Source: Gordonia hydrophobica NBRC 16057 (GTDB lineage: Bacteria > Actinomycetota > Actinomycetes > Mycobacteriales > Mycobacteriaceae). Taken from it: a DNA stretch of 64,000 bases. Under the pieces are notes generated by a model, which saw only the letters and a list, made by a program, of their open reading frames with translations, had not been told where the DNA came from and did no database searches. The DNA is taken from positions 124,001 through 188,000 of the forward strand of contig NZ_BCWU01000005.1 in assembly GCF_001592365.1 (NCBI RefSeq). The letters are read 5' to 3'. A program made the translations under genes and the position numbers. Positions 51,343-59,808 of the stretch are shown one piece after another (positions within the stretch are counted from its first letter, which is position 1; each line of letters starts with the position of its first letter).

Positions 51343-52866
51343 CTACCGGCTCGGGACGGTGCCGATCCGGGTGCCGCGCATCGGCAGATCGGCGAACTCG
51401 GTCCGCAGATCGCCCTTGCGGATCTTCATCCCCGCGGTGCGTGGCAGCGGGCGGTCGAGGAACTCGACATAGCGGGGCGCCTTGTACGGCGACAGCCGGT
51501 CCCGGCAGTGCTGCACCACGGCGGCTGCGGTGAGTTCGGCGCCATCGGCGACGCGGATCAGTGCGGCGGGGGTCTCGCCGAATTCGCTGTCGCTGACGCC
51601 GATCACGGCGATCTCGGCGACCTCCGGCAACTCGGCGATGGCCCGCTCCAACTCCGCAGCGTAGATGTTGATGCCGCCCGAGATGATGATGTCCTTGGTC
51701 CGGCCGATGACGCGGATCCGGCCGTCCGTGTCGCGAACGCCGATGTCGCCGGTGCGGAGTCGGCCGCCGCCGAACGTCGTCGCGGTGAGATCGGGGTCTC
51801 GCCAGTACCCCGCTGCCATTCCGGGCCCGGAGATGACGATCTCGCCCGGTTGGTCCGGGCCGCAGACGGTTCCGTCGTCGTGACAGATGTGGAACTCGTT
51901 GAGGACGCCGCCGATCCCGACGCTGTCGGGATGGACCATCGCGTCGGCGACGGTCGGGATGGTGGCGTGGGACTGGGACTCGGTGAGGCCGTAGGCCTGA
52001 CGAAGTCCGATTCCTTTGGCGCCCCAGCGGCGGATGAGGTCGTCGGTGACCGGGTTGCCACCGGTGAACGCGATGGTGAGCGACGACAGATCGGCGCCGT
52101 CGAAGTCGGGGTGGTCGGCCATCTGCTCGTAGAACACGGTCGTGGCGCCGAGGTGGTTGACGCGATGATCGCGGATCAGCGCCAGCGCCACGGCGGGGTC
52201 CCAGTCGGGCAGATAGATGATGCTGCCGCCGAGCACCAGCGGTCCGAGGAAGCCGTTGAGGAGTCCTGCGCCGAACGCCATCGAACTGACGCTCAGCGCA
52301 CGGGCGTGAAGGAAGGTCGGTTCGGACAGGCACCACTCGAAGAAGCTGCTCGCGAGTGATTCGTGGGTGAACACCACGCCCTTCGGCGCCCCGGTCGATC
52401 CCGAGGTGGACAGGATCGCGACCGGATCAGCGCCGTCGACGGCTGCGATGGCCAGATCCTCGGACGAGGGTTCGCCGCGACCGAGCCGATCCAGATCGGT
52501 GATGGGGACGCCCAGATCGGTGACCCCCGACGCCAACGCCGCGGATGCGACGATCACCGTCGGTTCGGTCTGTGCGACGGCATGGGCGAGATCGACGGGG
52601 CCGCTGCGTTCGTTGAGCGGGCAGATGACGGCGCCGAGTTTGAGGACGCCGAGCGCGGTGACGACCCATTCGGTCGTCGGCCGGCCGAGGACGGCGACGC
52701 GGTCACCGCGTCCCACCCCGTGTTGTCGGGCGAGTTCGAGCGCGGCGCGGGTGGCCGCCGAGTCCAGCTCTCGCCAGGTCAGTTGCGTGTCACGGCAGGC
52801 GACGGCGAGCAGGTCGCCGCGACGGTCGGCCCAGGCGGACAGGGCACGGAGGATGCTGGTGTTCAT
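51343..52866 (-). CDS. AMP-forming CoA ligase (copy 2)
   Basis: A 507-residue ANL ligase paralogous to the one at 36960. Motifs are LSTSGSTGAPKGVVFTH, YGLTESQSHAT, AAGYWRDPD, TGDIGVRDTDGRIRVIGRTK, IISGGINIYAAELE and PRTAGMKIRKGDL, where the C-terminal catalytic Lys is expected. ATG 52866 overlaps the GNAT stop (ATGA), so expression is coupled to the Rieske-2 operon. The substrate is presumably an aromatic or alicyclic acid, inferred from the Rieske partner. Confidence 0.9.
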   Translation of the reverse strand: MNTSILRALSAWADRRGDLLAVACRDTQLTWRELDSAATRAALELARQHGVGRGDRVAVLGRPTTEWVVTALGVLKLGAVICPLNERSGPVDLAHAVAQTEPTVIVASAALASGVTDLGVPITDLDRLGRGEPSSEDLAIAAVDGADPVAILSTSGSTGAPKGVVFTHESLASSFFEWCLSEPTFLHARALSVSSMAFGAGLLNGFLGPLVLGGSIIYLPDWDPAVALALIRDHRVNHLGATTVFYEQMADHPDFDGADLSSLTIAFTGGNPVTDDLIRRWGAKGIGLRQAYGLTESQSHATIPTVADAMVHPDSVGIGGVLNEFHICHDDGTVCGPDQPGEIVISGPGMAAGYWRDPDLTATTFGGGRLRTGDIGVRDTDGRIRVIGRTKDIIISGGINIYAAELERAIAELPEVAEIAVIGVSDSEFGETPAALIRVADGAELTAAAVVQHCRDRLSPYKAPRYVEFLDRPLPRTAGMKIRKGDLRTEFADLPMRGTRIGTVPSR

Positions 52867-53603
52867 GTGGGGGTCCTTGAGCTGAAGGAGACGAGGGTGT
52901 CGGTGCGGTCGTGGCTGAACGCCAGTGATCGCAGGCGGTCGATGAGGGCGTTGTCGTCGGCGTCGACGAGGGCGGCGATCGAGTCGATCGCCGACGAGGA
53001 GCGCAGTGCGGACGCTCGATCGATCGGCGTCTGCGGCAATTCCTCGCCGAGAACTCGCCACCGTGCGCTCAGCGAGGTCGCCGTCGACCCCGGCTCGGCG
53101 TGCGGTTCCGGGGCGGTCGAGTGTCTGAGCAGATGGTGACGCCGGGTGCGGACATCGGCGCCGAACCGGGCCGCCAGTCGCAGGGCTGCGGGATGCGATC
53201 CGTAGGCGCACGCGGTCGCCTGTGATCGGAAGAGTGCAGGGGAGACGGTGAGCAGATGTTCGACCGCGGCAGTCGCCACTCCGGTCGATCGGAACTCCGG
53301 AGCGACCACCAGATCGACAACGATGAGCGCGTCGCTCCCGTCGACGGTGTCGCGCTCACAGAGAGTGATCACGCCCGCCAGCCGCGGGCGGTCCGTTGCG
53401 GTCACGGACCAGCGATGCAGCGCGGTGTGGATCTCGATCGTCGATGTCGGCGGGGGAAGCCGCCACCCGGGTGGCGGACCGAAGCCCATCGATTCGTCGA
53501 TGTCACGAGCGCGCGCGATCAGCTCGTGCGCGGCGGACCGTGGCGGTGCGAGGTACCGCTCGACGCTGACGAGCTCGTCGTCGTTCACGGTGCGGTGAGT
53601 CAT
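52863..53603 (-). CDS. GNAT-like protein linked to Rieske oxygenase (copy 2)
   Basis: A 246-residue protein with a GNAT core: GVITLCERDTVDGSDALIVV, then DLVVAPEFRSTGVATAAVEH, then YGSHPAALRLAARFGAD. The beta-bulge and acetyl-CoA loop (RSTGVA) look functional. Its start overlaps the Rieske-2 stop and its stop overlaps the ligase start (both ATGA). A GNAT gene also follows Rieske-1 at 34727, so the Rieske-GNAT pairing occurs twice in this cluster. Reaction unknown. Confidence 0.7.
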   Translation of the reverse strand: MTHRTVNDDELVSVERYLAPPRSAAHELIARARDIDESMGFGPPPGWRLPPPTSTIEIHTALHRWSVTATDRPRLAGVITLCERDTVDGSDALIVVDLVVAPEFRSTGVATAAVEHLLTVSPALFRSQATACAYGSHPAALRLAARFGADVRTRRHHLLRHSTAPEPHAEPGSTATSLSARWRVLGEELPQTPIDRASALRSSSAIDSIAALVDADDNALIDRLRSLAFSHDRTDTLVSFSSRTPT

Positions 53604-54784
53604 CGTGGCGACGAGATCAGATCGTTGACCAGCCGCCGGAACAGGTGGCTGGCGATCTCGTTGCGGCCCAGCAGCATGGACCCGGCGTCGAGGTTGTTCA
53701 TGGCGCGTTGGAGCCCGTCCAGAATCGGGAAGTCCTCGTCGTGCAGGATCGCGATGAGCAGACCCCAGTTCTTCTCCCATCGTCTGCGCCAGTGCTTGGG
53801 CTCCAAACCGCTGCTGCTCACCGACGGGGCGAGGATGCGCATCTGCATGATCGATTGCGCCGGATCGGCGCCGACCGGCCGGAAGGTGAGCAGTTCGAAG
53901 TGCGTCGCATGCTTGAGCAGCATCGTGTTCGGTCCGAGATAGCAGCTCTCGATGGTGTGCGACTCCATCGCGGTGTCCCAGTCGACGTCGTGGCCGATGT
54001 ACTCGTCGAGCGTCTTCCTGGCCGTCAAGAACCAGAACGATCGACCGAAGTCCTCCAGCGCGACGGCGTTGGTGTGCAGCATGCGTCCTGCGGTGTTCGG
54101 GTGAGCGTATTTGACGTGGTAGTTGTCCAGGAACCCGTCCTGCATCACCTTCCAGTTGGTCGGCCGACGATACGTGTGCGGGTCGATGCTGACGAGGTCG
54201 CCGAGGGCGTAGGAGGCCAGGATCGCGTCCATCTCGGGACCGAGCCAGGCGGCCACGTCGATCGACCGATGGGGGTCGTCGATGGCCCAGATGAAGCCGT
54301 GACGCTCCTCCACCGGGATCTCGACGAGGCCGTACCGGGTGCGATCGAACGCTCCGAACGTGTCGTCCAGTGTGACGGTCCGCAGCGCGCCGGACGGATC
54401 GTACGACCACCGGTGGTACGGGCAGGAGAACAGTCGGCATTTACCGGACTCCTCCGTGACGAGTTCAGCGCCTCGGTGGCGGCACGAATTGATCAGTGCC
54501 TTCACGCCGCCGTCGCGCTGCCGGACCAGGATCACCTTGTTGCGCGGCAGTTCCACGGTCACGAAATCGTTTCGCTCGGCGACCTCCGAGGAGTGCGCGA
54601 CGATGACGGGCACGCTGCCGAAGACTCGATCGCGTTCGAGTTCGGCACGGACCGCATCGGAGAAGTCGGGGGCCGCCGACCCGCCGATCTCCGGCCATAG
54701 ATCGGTGGTCGACGCGTCGAGATGGCCGAGCAGGGTGCGCAACGCGCGCGTTCGCAGTTGGTGAAGGTCGATGGTGACGGGCAA
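53600..54784 (-). CDS. Rieske non-heme iron oxygenase, large subunit (copy 2)
   Basis: A 394-residue paralogue of the 33527 protein, colinear along its whole length. Rieske ligands are Cys101/His103 (CRHRG) and Cys121/His124 (CPYHRW); the iron site is DNYHVKYAHPNT with His223 and His228. The start is TTG 54784 with GGAG 6 bases before; no better codon is in frame. It heads the coupled operon Rieske-GNAT-ligase. Operator copy 8 lies 46 bases upstream. Confidence 0.9.
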   Translation of the reverse strand: MPVTIDLHQLRTRALRTLLGHLDASTTDLWPEIGGSAAPDFSDAVRAELERDRVFGSVPVIVAHSSEVAERNDFVTVELPRNKVILVRQRDGGVKALINSCRHRGAELVTEESGKCRLFSCPYHRWSYDPSGALRTVTLDDTFGAFDRTRYGLVEIPVEERHGFIWAIDDPHRSIDVAAWLGPEMDAILASYALGDLVSIDPHTYRRPTNWKVMQDGFLDNYHVKYAHPNTAGRMLHTNAVALEDFGRSFWFLTARKTLDEYIGHDVDWDTAMESHTIESCYLGPNTMLLKHATHFELLTFRPVGADPAQSIMQMRILAPSVSSSGLEPKHWRRRWEKNWGLLIAILHDEDFPILDGLQRAMNNLDAGSMLLGRNEIASHLFRRLVNDLISSPR

Positions 54785-54830
54785 CGTGAGCTCCTCTGTC
54801 GATCCGGTATGTGACTACCGTCACCACATA

Positions 54831-54847
54831 GACTAATAGCATTAGTT
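54831..54847. promoter_or_regulatory. Cluster operator copy 8 (before second Rieske operon)
   Basis: GACTA ATAGCAT TAGTT; the flanks extend the symmetry (ATAGACTAAT against ATTAGTTTAT). It lies 46 bases before the Rieske-2 TTG. Confidence 0.65.
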
Positions 54848-54906
54848 TATTGCGGTCAAGACCTTCCGGCGGTCGACTCACCCGAAGCGCAGCTCGCGTC
54901 GGCCGG

Positions 54907-55707
54907 CTACTCGGCCCGCCATCGAGGTGCGCGCTTCTCGGCGAAGGCGCGCGGGCCCTCCTTGGCGTCTCGACTCTTGAAGACCGCGAGGATCTCCGCG
55001 GTGTTCGCGGCCCACTGCGAGGTCTCGGACGGTACCGCCCCGTCGACGATGCCGAGGGCGAGGCGCTTGGACGCCTGGACGGCGAGCGGCGCATTCGCTG
55101 CGATCTCGTCGGCGAGGGCGACGGCGGCGTCCACGACGTCGGCGTCCGGGACCACTCGGTTGATCAGACCCACGTCGACGGCCTGCTGGGCGGAGAAGGT
55201 GCGCCCGGTCAGCAGCAGTTCCATGCCGATCTTGCGGGGCAGCGCGTCGATGATTCGGAAGGCGCCGCCTGCGGCCGCGATGATTCCGCGCTTCACCTCG
55301 GGAAGGCCGAACTGCGCGCTCTCGGCGGCGACGGCGATGTCGCTCGCCAGGACCAACTCGGTCCCGCCGCCGAGAGCGGTGCCGTTCACGGCGGCGATCA
55401 GCGGTGTGCTGATCGGATGGGTCACGATCCCTGCGAATCCCCACGCCCGTCGATCGCGGGACGAGGCGTCGATCCGCTCGCCGCGAGCCAGTGCCTTGAG
55501 ATCGGCGCCGGCGCAGAACGACTGCGATCCCGCGCCGGTGAGGACGATGGCGCGGATGTCGGGGTCGGTGTCGGCGCGTTCCACCGCGTATCCGAGGGCG
55601 TCGGTGACGGCGGCGTTCACCGCGTTCCGCGACTCGGGGCGATTGATCGTGATCACTTCGACGTGGCCGCGGCGCTCGGAGACGACGACGGGGGTGGCTT
55701 CACTCAT
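54907..55707 (-). CDS. Enoyl-CoA hydratase (crotonase family)
   Basis: A 266-residue crotonase with both oxyanion loops (GSQSFCAGADLKALA and VNGTALGGGTELVLASDI). In the catalytic region GLPEVKRGIIAAAGGAF the first Glu is present and the second is replaced by Ala/Gly residues, as in some isomerase-type members. It is a single gene in the gap between the Rieske-2 operon and the FadD15-like ligase, with operator copy 9 just upstream. Hydration or isomerisation of a pathway enoyl-CoA is likely. Confidence 0.88.
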   Translation of the reverse strand: MSEATPVVVSERRGHVEVITINRPESRNAVNAAVTDALGYAVERADTDPDIRAIVLTGAGSQSFCAGADLKALARGERIDASSRDRRAWGFAGIVTHPISTPLIAAVNGTALGGGTELVLASDIAVAAESAQFGLPEVKRGIIAAAGGAFRIIDALPRKIGMELLLTGRTFSAQQAVDVGLINRVVPDADVVDAAVALADEIAANAPLAVQASKRLALGIVDGAVPSETSQWAANTAEILAVFKSRDAKEGPRAFAEKRAPRWRAE

Positions 55708-55747
55708 GGGCTGGCTCCTGTTCGATAGGTGTTCGTCCGTGAATTAA

Positions 55748-55764
55748 ACCTTATAGCTATAGAT
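55748..55764. promoter_or_regulatory. Cluster operator copy 9 (before enoyl-CoA hydratase)
   Basis: ACCTT ATAGCTA TAGAT, 40 bases before the hydratase ATG. Flanks TAA and TTA continue the symmetry. Confidence 0.6.
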
Positions 55765-55796
55765 TTATGGTCACGGGCGATACGCGATGAAGCCAC

Positions 55797-57632
55797 TCAC
55801 TGGCGGGGTGCGTCGTAGATCTCCGCGATCACCGCCGCGTACTTGTCGGCGACGCCGCGACGTTTGAGCTTCATCGTCGGTGTGAGTTCCGCCGAGTCCG
55901 GCAGCCATTCGTCTTCGAGAAGTCGGTACGCCTTGATCTGTTCGACGCGGGAGAGCTGAGCGTTCGCGGTCGCCACCGCGGCGTCGATTTCTGCCTTCAG
56001 CTCCGGGTCGTGCAGGATGGCCGACGGCGAGGTGTCGCGGTACCCGTGCGCGGCTGCGAAGGTACCCGCCGCATCCGGATCCAAGACCAGGAGCGCGACG
56101 TTGTAGGGTCGTCGGTCGCCGATCACGCAGGCCTGCCCGATCAGCGGATTGGCGCTCTTGAGCTTGCTCTCGATGTTCACCGGCGACATGTTCTTGCCCG
56201 CGGCGTTGATGATCAGTTCCTTCTTGCGATCGACGATGGCGACCCAGCCGTCGTCGTCGATCGTCGCAATGTCGCCGGTGTGCAGCCAGCCGTCGGCGTC
56301 GATCGCCTCGGCGGTCTTCTCCGGAGCCTTCCGGTATCCGCGCATGACGTGTGCGCCGCGCAGCAGCAGCTCGCCGTCGGCAGCGAGCTTGGCCTCGGTG
56401 CCCGGCTGCGCGAGTCCCACCTTGCCGACGCGGATGTCGGTGGGGATGTTGGTGAAGCCGAGTGCGCCGGTCTCCGACATGCCGAAGCCCTCCTGCAGCG
56501 GCAGCCCCAGCGCGAGGAAGAACTCATGGACTGCCGGCGCGATCGGCGCCGCTCCCGTCATCAGCAGCGCGACGCGGTCGAAGCCCAGCTGGGTGCGCAG
56601 TCCGGCGAAGATCGCCGCGTCGGCCCGAGCGATCTGGGCGGCCAACTCGTCGGGAACCGGCTCGCGCCGCTGGCTCACCTGCACACCGGTGGTGGCCGCA
56701 TCGATGGCGGCGAGGGTCGGCGTGCGCTGTTCGTCCGGCAGGCCGTTGAACCGGGCGAGCAACGCGGCCCGCAGCTTCTCCCAGATCCGAGGTACGCCCA
56801 GGAACCAGGACGGGCGAGCCTGTGCGACGGCGCCGAACACCTGCGTGGCATCGCGCACCGTGGTGATGGGCCAGCCCGTCACCGTCGCCAGGTAGTGCGA
56901 GAAGACACGGTCGGCGGCATGCGCCGTCGGCAGGTACGAGATCGCCGCTCCGGACTCGGCGAACGGGAAACGCAGATTGCAGGTGTGCATGACGAACATC
57001 AGGTTCGCGTGCGTCAGTTCGACGCCCTTCGGGGCGCCGGTGGTGCCCGAGGTGTAGATCAACGTGGCGATGTCGTCCGGGGTCACGTCGGCCCACGTCG
57101 TCGCGAAGTCGAAGCCCTCGGGGCGTCGACTGCGCAGGTCGTCGAACGAGAGGACGCTCGCGTCGCCAACGGTCGACGGGAGGTCGCCGTCGGGATCGAC
57201 GACGACGATGTGCTTCAGATGGGGAGTCTGGGTGCGGCCGATGACGTCGAGGAACCGTTGTTCGGTGATCACCACGGAGTTCTCGGCGTTGCCGAAGAGG
57301 AAGGCGATCTGATCGGGCGCCGACGTGAGATAGATCGAGAACGGCGTCGCTGCCAGGTGCAGGGCGGCGGTGTCGACGATATGGAATTCCGGGCTGTTCG
57401 CGAGCATCATGGCGACCGTGTCACCGCGGCCGACGCCGAGGTCGGCCAGCCCGCAGGCGGCCTGCTGCACCGCCTCGGCATACTCCGCCCAGGTCAGCGA
57501 GCGATCTTCGCCGAATGCGATCAGTGCCGGTTGCTCCGCGCGCGCTGCCGCGGTGGCTTGGAACGCGGCCGGGAGGGTCGCGGCTGCGATGCCGGGAGCA
57601 GCGGCGCTACGGAGGGTCTCAGCGCTGGACAT
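55797..57632 (-). CDS. Long-chain-fatty-acid CoA ligase (FadD15-like)
   Basis: A 611-residue ANL ligase of the long-chain class, longer than the other ligases here. Motifs are TLIYTSGTTGAPKGVELTH, FGMSETGALGFTNIP, RGYRKAPEKTAEAID, TGDIATIDDDGWVAIVDRKK, IINAAGKNMSPVNIE and PTMKLKRRGV. ATG 57632 is chosen because GAGG lies 6 bases upstream; a TTG 12 bases earlier is in frame. It lies between the cluster hydratase and a Baeyer-Villiger-type monooxygenase and has no cluster operator, so it likely belongs with the latter. Confidence 0.9.
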   Translation of the reverse strand: MSSAETLRSAAAPGIAAATLPAAFQATAAARAEQPALIAFGEDRSLTWAEYAEAVQQAACGLADLGVGRGDTVAMMLANSPEFHIVDTAALHLAATPFSIYLTSAPDQIAFLFGNAENSVVITEQRFLDVIGRTQTPHLKHIVVVDPDGDLPSTVGDASVLSFDDLRSRRPEGFDFATTWADVTPDDIATLIYTSGTTGAPKGVELTHANLMFVMHTCNLRFPFAESGAAISYLPTAHAADRVFSHYLATVTGWPITTVRDATQVFGAVAQARPSWFLGVPRIWEKLRAALLARFNGLPDEQRTPTLAAIDAATTGVQVSQRREPVPDELAAQIARADAAIFAGLRTQLGFDRVALLMTGAAPIAPAVHEFFLALGLPLQEGFGMSETGALGFTNIPTDIRVGKVGLAQPGTEAKLAADGELLLRGAHVMRGYRKAPEKTAEAIDADGWLHTGDIATIDDDGWVAIVDRKKELIINAAGKNMSPVNIESKLKSANPLIGQACVIGDRRPYNVALLVLDPDAAGTFAAAHGYRDTSPSAILHDPELKAEIDAAVATANAQLSRVEQIKAYRLLEDEWLPDSAELTPTMKLKRRGVADKYAAVIAEIYDAPRQ

Positions 57633-57726
57633 GGGGTGCCTCAACTTTCTTCACAGGTGGGATCGGTCCGAGACGGTGGGCGGACACGGGGAGTGCGGGA
57701 ACACGGCAGGGCGGGGCGCCCCGCCG

Positions 57727-59730
57727 TCAGACGGACGAGGCGGAGCGGGAGGCGACGGAGAGGTGGAAGTCCGCGAGATCGGGCTCGTGCACGCGCGCCC
57801 AGTAGTCGACGTACCGCCACGGACTGTTGGTCACGATCCGTCCTCGTTGGTTCCGGTAGTACGTGGTCGTACCGCCGTAGTCCCAGACCGTGCGCGCCAT
57901 CGCCGCGTCGAGGTCGGCGTTGTAGGCGTCGTGAACGTCTTGGCGCACTTCGACGGTCGACAAATCGTCGTCGATCATCCGGGAGAGCAGTGCCGTCACA
58001 TGCTGAATCTGCATTTCGGTGCCCGCGATCACCGTGCCGCCGTGGCCGGTGTTGGTGTTCGGGCCGTAGAGGCAGAAGAAGTTCGGGAACCCCGGGACGG
58101 AGATGCCCAGGTACGCACGTCCGTCGCCCTCGCCCCACGTCTCGTGCAGGTCGCGTCCACCGCGGCCCTTGACCTCGATCGAGGCGAGGACGTCGACGGC
58201 GCGGAAGCCGGTGGCCAGCACCAGGACGTCGGCGTCGTGGTGTACACCGTCGACCGTGCGCACACCGGTCGGCGTCACGGCGTCGATGCGATCGGTGACC
58301 AGGTCGACGTTGTCGCGGGTCAGCGTGCGGAACCAGCCGGCGTCGATCAGCAGACGCTTGCCGTACGGCGGATAGTCGGGGACGCTCTTGGCGAGCAGGT
58401 CCGGGTGGCCCGCGAGTTCGTGCTCGATGTACTTGGTCAGGTGGGCGCGGAGGCGGTCGTTGCCCTTGTTGACGGCGCGGCCCACGTGCGGGTAGTCGGG
58501 GTCCACTTGCAGCAGACCCCACACCTTGTCGCCCATGCGCCAGAACAGTCGTGCGCGATACCACGCGAGATAGAAGGGCACGTGGGCGTTGAGGAAGTGG
58601 TTCGCCTCGCTGACCGACCGGCCCTTGAGCGGGTGCGGCATGGCCCATTGCGGCGACCGCTGAAAGACGGTGACCTGCTCGGCGATCTCGGCGGAGGCGG
58701 GGACGAACTGCATGGCGCTGGCACCGGTGCCGATGACGGCGACCCGTTTCCCCGCGAGTTCGGTCGACGGATCCCAGCAGGCGGTGTGCATGGTGGGACC
58801 GGCGAAGTCCTCGAGGCCTGCGATGGCGGGAACGCTCGGCTGGTTCAGCAGGCCCACAGCGCTGATCACGACGTCGGCGGTCAGGGTCTCGGTGACCTCG
58901 GCGCCGTCGGCCGGACCCACGTCCACGTGCCAGACGGAGGCGTCCTCGTCGAACGTCGCGACGTGGACCCTGGTGCCGAACCGTGCGTTCTCGACGACCC
59001 GATGACGGGCGGCGAGGTGGTTCCAGTAGGCGTCCAGCTCTCCCTGTGACGCGAAGTAGTCGGACCAGTCCGGCTTCGGGTCGAACGAGAGCGCGTACAG
59101 GTAGCTCGGCGTGTCGACGCCGCAGCCGGGGTAGTGGTTCTCATGCCAGGTGCCGCCGACGGCGGGGTTCTTGTCGATGATCGTGTAGTCGATGCCCGCC
59201 TGGCTCAACCGGACCGCCATGGCGAGGCCGGAGATGCCCGCGCCGATGATGATCACCCGGAATCCCGCCGACTCCGTGGTCGGCTCGCTGTGCCTCGGTC
59301 GGATCCCCATCTCTTCGGCGAGCAGGGGGCCGTACTCGGCATCGATGGGTTCGGCGAGCATCACCGACAGGATCTGCGCGATGCGGTCCGGTGACGGTGG
59401 CGCGTCGGGGACGACGAGGTCGCCTTCACGCCAGGCCAGCAGGATCCGCCGCGCCTCGGCGCGGATCTGCTCGGCGGTGTCGTCAGCGAACCCGCCCGAG
59501 TCGTGATCGCCGAGATCGGTTGGGGGCGTGGGGAGATACGGTGCCGACACCCAGCGGTCGTCCTGGGTCAGGAGGGCCAGGCTGCCGAGCAGAATCGGAA
59601 GATTCGCCTCGGCGAGAGCGGCGTCGAGCTCGTCGTCGGTGAAGTCGCGCGTCGGTGCGAACGCGCCTGCCGGCTGCGCGCCCCAGTCGGAATTCGAAGT
59701 GGGTCTGGACTGCGTCATACTCGTGACCAT
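57727..59730 (-). CDS. Baeyer-Villiger-type FAD monooxygenase with N-terminal extension
   Basis: About 667 residues. The first 150 form a helical extension like that of 4-hydroxyacetophenone monooxygenase; the core follows with IIIGAGISGLAMAV (FAD), VGGTWHENHYPGCGVDTPSY, the Baeyer-Villiger fingerprint FAGPTMHTACWD, and a second dinucleotide site VAVIGTGASAMQF. It inserts oxygen next to a ketone, giving an ester or lactone, using NADPH. The start may be ATG 59730 or ATG 59718. A TCTGTYTAGA operator touches the first ATG, and a mirror copy precedes the divergent acyl-CoA dehydrogenase. Confidence 0.9.
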   Translation of the reverse strand: MVTSMTQSRPTSNSDWGAQPAGAFAPTRDFTDDELDAALAEANLPILLGSLALLTQDDRWVSAPYLPTPPTDLGDHDSGGFADDTAEQIRAEARRILLAWREGDLVVPDAPPSPDRIAQILSVMLAEPIDAEYGPLLAEEMGIRPRHSEPTTESAGFRVIIIGAGISGLAMAVRLSQAGIDYTIIDKNPAVGGTWHENHYPGCGVDTPSYLYALSFDPKPDWSDYFASQGELDAYWNHLAARHRVVENARFGTRVHVATFDEDASVWHVDVGPADGAEVTETLTADVVISAVGLLNQPSVPAIAGLEDFAGPTMHTACWDPSTELAGKRVAVIGTGASAMQFVPASAEIAEQVTVFQRSPQWAMPHPLKGRSVSEANHFLNAHVPFYLAWYRARLFWRMGDKVWGLLQVDPDYPHVGRAVNKGNDRLRAHLTKYIEHELAGHPDLLAKSVPDYPPYGKRLLIDAGWFRTLTRDNVDLVTDRIDAVTPTGVRTVDGVHHDADVLVLATGFRAVDVLASIEVKGRGGRDLHETWGEGDGRAYLGISVPGFPNFFCLYGPNTNTGHGGTVIAGTEMQIQHVTALLSRMIDDDLSTVEVRQDVHDAYNADLDAAMARTVWDYGGTTTYYRNQRGRIVTNSPWRYVDYWARVHEPDLADFHLSVASRSASSV

Positions 59731-59744
59731 ACAATCTGTTTAGA
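59725..59744. promoter_or_regulatory. Operator of second regulon, copy A
   Basis: Plus strand GACCATACAATCTGTTTAGA. The same 20-base motif occurs in inverted orientation at 59784-59803 with two mismatches. It sits at the start of the monooxygenase gene. Confidence 0.7.
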
Positions 59745-59783
59745 CGTGGTGTCAATCACATCGATCAGAACATGTACACACTA

Positions 59784-59803
59784 TCTAGACAGAATGTATG
59801 GTC
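59784..59803. promoter_or_regulatory. Operator of second regulon, copy B
   Basis: TCTAGACAGAATGTATGGTC, the inverted partner of copy A, directly before and overlapping possible starts of the acyl-CoA dehydrogenase gene. Confidence 0.7.
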
Positions 59804-59808
59804 CTCCT

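Noticed and set aside
52863..54440. Very long minus-strand frame joining the GNAT-like gene to sequence opposite Rieske-2
   Set aside because: Only the part from ATG 53603 has GNAT features; upstream it overlaps the Rieske gene in another phase.
26741..55764. Assignment of the shared palindrome to KstR or KstR2
   Set aside because: Those cholesterol regulators use different cores (TnnAACnnGTTnnA and AnCAAGnnCTTGnT as I recall them); the spacing and bases here differ.
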